NCBI GenBank assembly: GCA_004555155.1
Contig: SFJH01000040.1
Location: forward strand, 1-17,530
Reading direction: 5' to 3'
From: Clostridiales bacterium
Lineage (GTDB): Bacteria > Bacillota > Clostridia > Christensenellales > Aristaeellaceae
Length of the DNA stretch: 17,530 nucleotides
Below, piece after piece: positions 15,540 through 17,530 of this stretch. The stretch's first letter is position 1. Each line of letters opens with the position of its first letter. The notes under the pieces are model-generated. The model did no database searches. It was given only the letters and a program-made list of their open reading frames with translations, and was not told the DNA's origin. The position numbers were made by a program, and so were the translations under genes.

Positions 15540-15548
15540 TGGTATAAT
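15540..15548 (+). promoter_or_regulatory. Extended -10 promoter for the DUF21-CBS gene
   Basis: TGGTATAAT is a perfect TATAAT box with the TGn extension at 15540-15542. No good -35 is found 16-18 bases upstream, as is common for extended -10 promoters. Predicted start is near 15555, giving a leader of about 74 nt before the ATG at 15629. It probably also serves xpt. Confidence 0.65.
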
Positions 15549-15628
15549 GTAGGAACAGTCCGTCTGACGGCCCGGAAGCGGCCACAAGCCGGATAAGTCC
15601 TTCACCAAACAAGGGAGGTTTCCCCCAT

Positions 15629-16933
15629 ATGGTTGACCCTCTAGGCCCAAGTATTCTGTCCGTGCTCTGTCTTGTCTTCGCCGGATTCATCTATGCGCTC
15701 AATGCCGCGCTGCCCTGCGTGGATGAAAGCGAGCTGCGCCGGCAGGCCGAGGATTCGCCGCAGGCCCGCCGCGTGCTTCGGCTGCTGAACCGATTCGATC
15801 AGGGCTATGGTGAGATCCGCCTGACCTATGTGCTGCTGCTCATCTGCGCCTTCGCGATCCTGTGGAGCTTTGCCGGGCCGCTGCTGGGCGCGCTTGTGCA
15901 TCTGCCGGCGCTGCTGATCGCGGTCATTGCGCTGGCCGTATTCTCCGTCATCGCCTTCACGCTCACCGCCATCATTCCCGGCGGCATCGCCGCGCATTCG
16001 CCGAAGGCTGCGCTGCGCGCGGCGGCCGCGCCCGCGGAATGGGCTGTGCTGGCGCTGTCGCCCGTCACGCTGGCCGCCTACTGGCTGGGCAAGGCGCTGC
16101 TGCGCCCCTTCCACATCCAGCCCGGCATGGCTGCGGAGCACATCTCCGAGGAGGAAATCCGCATGATGGTGGACATCGGTGAGGAAAAGGGCGCCATCGA
16201 GGCCGATGAGAAGGAAATGATCGAAAATATCTTCGAGTTCAACAACATGAACGCCGAGGACTGCATGATCCACCGCAAGGACATCACCGCCATCGATGCG
16301 GACTCCACGGAGGAGGAGGTCATGACCACCATCGCGGAGAGCGGCCTGTCCCGCTTTCCGGTGTACGAGGATACCATCGACAACGTCATCGGCATCCTGA
16401 CCTCCCGCGATTTCCTGATCAACCGCTGCTCCGACGCGCCGAAGCCCTTTCGGGAGCTGATTCGTCCGGCGCACTTCGTGCCGGAATCCGTGCGCACAGA
16501 CGTGCTGTTCCGGGAGATGCAGACCCGCAAGCAGCACATGTCCATCGTCATCGACGAATACGGCGGCACCAGCGGCCTGATCACGCTGGAGGATCTGCTG
16601 GAGGAGATCGTCGGCAATATCTACGACGAATTCGACCCCAAGGAGGAGCAGGACATCACGCCGCTGTCCGACGGCCGCTGGCGCGTGTCCGGCTCGGCCG
16701 AGCTGGAAGCGCTGAGCGAAGCGCTGGACATCGAGCTGCCGCTGGACGACGAGTACGACACGCTGGGCGGATTGGTGTTCAGCCATCTGACCGAAATTCC
16801 CGCCGACGGCGAACGTCCCGTGGTGGAGTGCTGCGGGCTGCGCATCAGCGTCACCGAGATCGCCGACCGCCGCGTGGAATGGGCGATTGTGGAGAAGCTC
16901 CCTCCCCGGGACGACGCGGACGAGGAAGGCTGA
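15629..16933 (+). CDS. DUF21-CBS-CorC_HlyC membrane protein with altered DUF21 motifs
   Basis: This 434-residue protein has the layout of the CNNM/CorC/hemolysin C family, whose members are linked to Mg2+ export or other ion handling at the membrane. About four hydrophobic segments make up the N-terminal DUF21 part (near 5-28, 66-88, 92-118, 136-157). Two CBS repeats follow: one around MIHRKDITAIDADS to IGILTSRDFL, the second around FVPESVRTDVL to DEYGGTSGLITLEDLLEEIVG. A CorC_HlyC domain follows the CBS pair, from about residue 345. The DUF21 region lacks the usual SxSE-type motif in helix 1 (AGFI here) and the GExxPK motif (TAIIPGG here), so ion transport may be changed or lost. The ATG at 15629 has AAGGGAGG ten bases upstream. 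Xpt follows 42 nt downstream, suggesting one operon. The family is firm, the substrate unknown. Confidence 0.9.
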   Translation: MVDPLGPSILSVLCLVFAGFIYALNAALPCVDESELRRQAEDSPQARRVLRLLNRFDQGYGEIRLTYVLLLICAFAILWSFAGPLLGALVHLPALLIAVIALAVFSVIAFTLTAIIPGGIAAHSPKAALRAAAAPAEWAVLALSPVTLAAYWLGKALLRPFHIQPGMAAEHISEEEIRMMVDIGEEKGAIEADEKEMIENIFEFNNMNAEDCMIHRKDITAIDADSTEEEVMTTIAESGLSRFPVYEDTIDNVIGILTSRDFLINRCSDAPKPFRELIRPAHFVPESVRTDVLFREMQTRKQHMSIVIDEYGGTSGLITLEDLLEEIVGNIYDEFDPKEEQDITPLSDGRWRVSGSAELEALSEALDIELPLDDEYDTLGGLVFSHLTEIPADGERPVVECCGLRISVTEIADRRVEWAIVEKLPPRDDADEEG

Positions 16934-16975
16934 TCCGCGCCATATTCCCGATTTTCAACGAAAGAAAGGCTGGAA

Positions 16976-17530
16976 ATGTCCATGGAACTCTTAAAGCAGA
17001 AAATCCTCGCGGAGGGCCGCGCACTGAACGAGCATGTGCTTCTGGTGGATTCCTTTCTGAACAACCAGGTTGATCCGGAACTGATGCAGGCGGTGGGCGC
17101 GGAGTTTGCCGACCGGTTTGCGGCCATGAACGTCACCCGCGTGGTCACCATCGAATCCTCGGGCATCGCCCCGGCGGTCATGACCGCGCTGAAGCTGAAT
17201 GTGCCCATGGTCATTCTGAAGAAATCCCTGTCCAGTATCCTTCAGGACGATATCCTTCAGACCGAAGTCTTCTCCTTCACCAAAAATTCCGCCTACCAGC
17301 TCACGCTGAAGCGGAAATACGTCCACCCCGGCGACCGCGTGCTGATTATCGACGATTTTCTGGCCAACGGCGAAGCCGCCTTCGGCGCGATTCGCCTGAT
17401 GGAGCAGGCCGGAGCGTCCGTCGTCGGCGTCGGCGCGGTGATCGCCAAGGCCTTCCAGCCCGGCATGCAGAAGCTGCGCGACGCGGGCTATCGCGTGGAA
17501 GCGCTGGCGCCCGTCGCCCGCATGGCCGAG
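16976..17530 (+). CDS. xpt: Xanthine phosphoribosyltransferase (3' end cut by the window)
   Basis: Xpt converts xanthine and PRPP to XMP in purine salvage in the cytoplasm. The 185 visible codons cover nearly the whole protein, since Bacillus Xpt has 194. Family signatures are VDSFLNNQVDPELM near the N-terminus, TIESSGIAPAVMTALKL (the purine-binding region), and the PRPP loop VLIIDDFLANGEA. VIAKAFQPG and GYRVEALA follow. The ATG at 16976 follows AAAGG by six bases. A second ATG two codons later fits the Bacillus start (MEAL) but its spacing is 12 bases, so I took the first. The 42-nt gap to the upstream DUF21-CBS gene has no room for a purine riboswitch, which often controls xpt in Bacillus. 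Expression is therefore probably from the upstream promoter. Confidence 0.97.
   Translation, partial: MSMELLKQKILAEGRALNEHVLLVDSFLNNQVDPELMQAVGAEFADRFAAMNVTRVVTIESSGIAPAVMTALKLNVPMVILKKSLSSILQDDILQTEVFSFTKNSAYQLTLKRKYVHPGDRVLIIDDFLANGEAAFGAIRLMEQAGASVVGVGAVIAKAFQPGMQKLRDAGYRVEALAPVARMAE

Noticed and set aside
14005..16786. Long antisense frames opposite the CCA gene and the DUF21-CBS gene
   Set aside because: Both real genes have clear family motifs and Shine-Dalgarno sites; the opposite frames have neither.
16934..16975. Purine riboswitch upstream of xpt
   Set aside because: The spacer is only 42 nt, too short for the aptamer, and shows no matching structure.

Overview
This is a GC-rich chromosomal stretch from a Gram-positive bacterium, most likely a Firmicute of the Clostridia type. 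The main reasons are the Bacillus-like order rpoB, rpoC, L7Ae-like gene, rpsL, rpsG, fusA, tuf; purine-rich Shine-Dalgarno (SD) sequences of the AGGAGG type; consensus SigA promoters; and an xpt gene close to the Bacillus protein. I cannot name the genus. It is housekeeping DNA, with no mobile element, CRISPR array, rRNA or tRNA gene visible.

Layout, right to left on the minus strand: a class II CCA-adding enzyme/HD protein (13993-15354); a 392-base gap with an AT-rich 18-bp inverted repeat, a strong promoter and a roughly 210-nt leader; rpoB (9785-13600); rpoC (6114-9713); a terminator-like hairpin; two paralogous Nudix genes, the first fused to a GNAT acetyltransferase (5094-6029 and 4561-5076); a second consensus promoter (4495-4523); then an L7Ae/YbxF-like protein, rpsL, rpsG, fusA and the 5' 60% of tuf, which runs off the left edge. 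On the plus strand, diverging from the CCA gene, are a DUF21-CBS-CorC_HlyC membrane protein (15629-16933) and xpt, which is nearly complete at the right edge.

The minus-strand genes supply RNA polymerase beta and beta', the ribosomal decoding centre (S12, S7) and the two GTPase elongation factors. Two well-formed promoters cut this into an rpoBC unit and a str unit. rpoBC is not preceded by rplJ-rplL as in most bacteria. Nearly every spacer carries a perfect hairpin, which suggests processing or attenuation between cistrons.

Points that stand out: S12 naturally has Arg at position 88, the site where Lys-to-Arg causes streptomycin resistance elsewhere; the Nudix/Nudix-GNAT pair sits inside a normally conserved gene order; the rpoB leader can form two mutually exclusive structures and contains a 20-codon ORF placed to influence the choice; and the DUF21 domain has lost the family's conserved residues. 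No clearly new multi-gene system was found. The Nudix pair and the rpoB leader are the best candidates for something undescribed.
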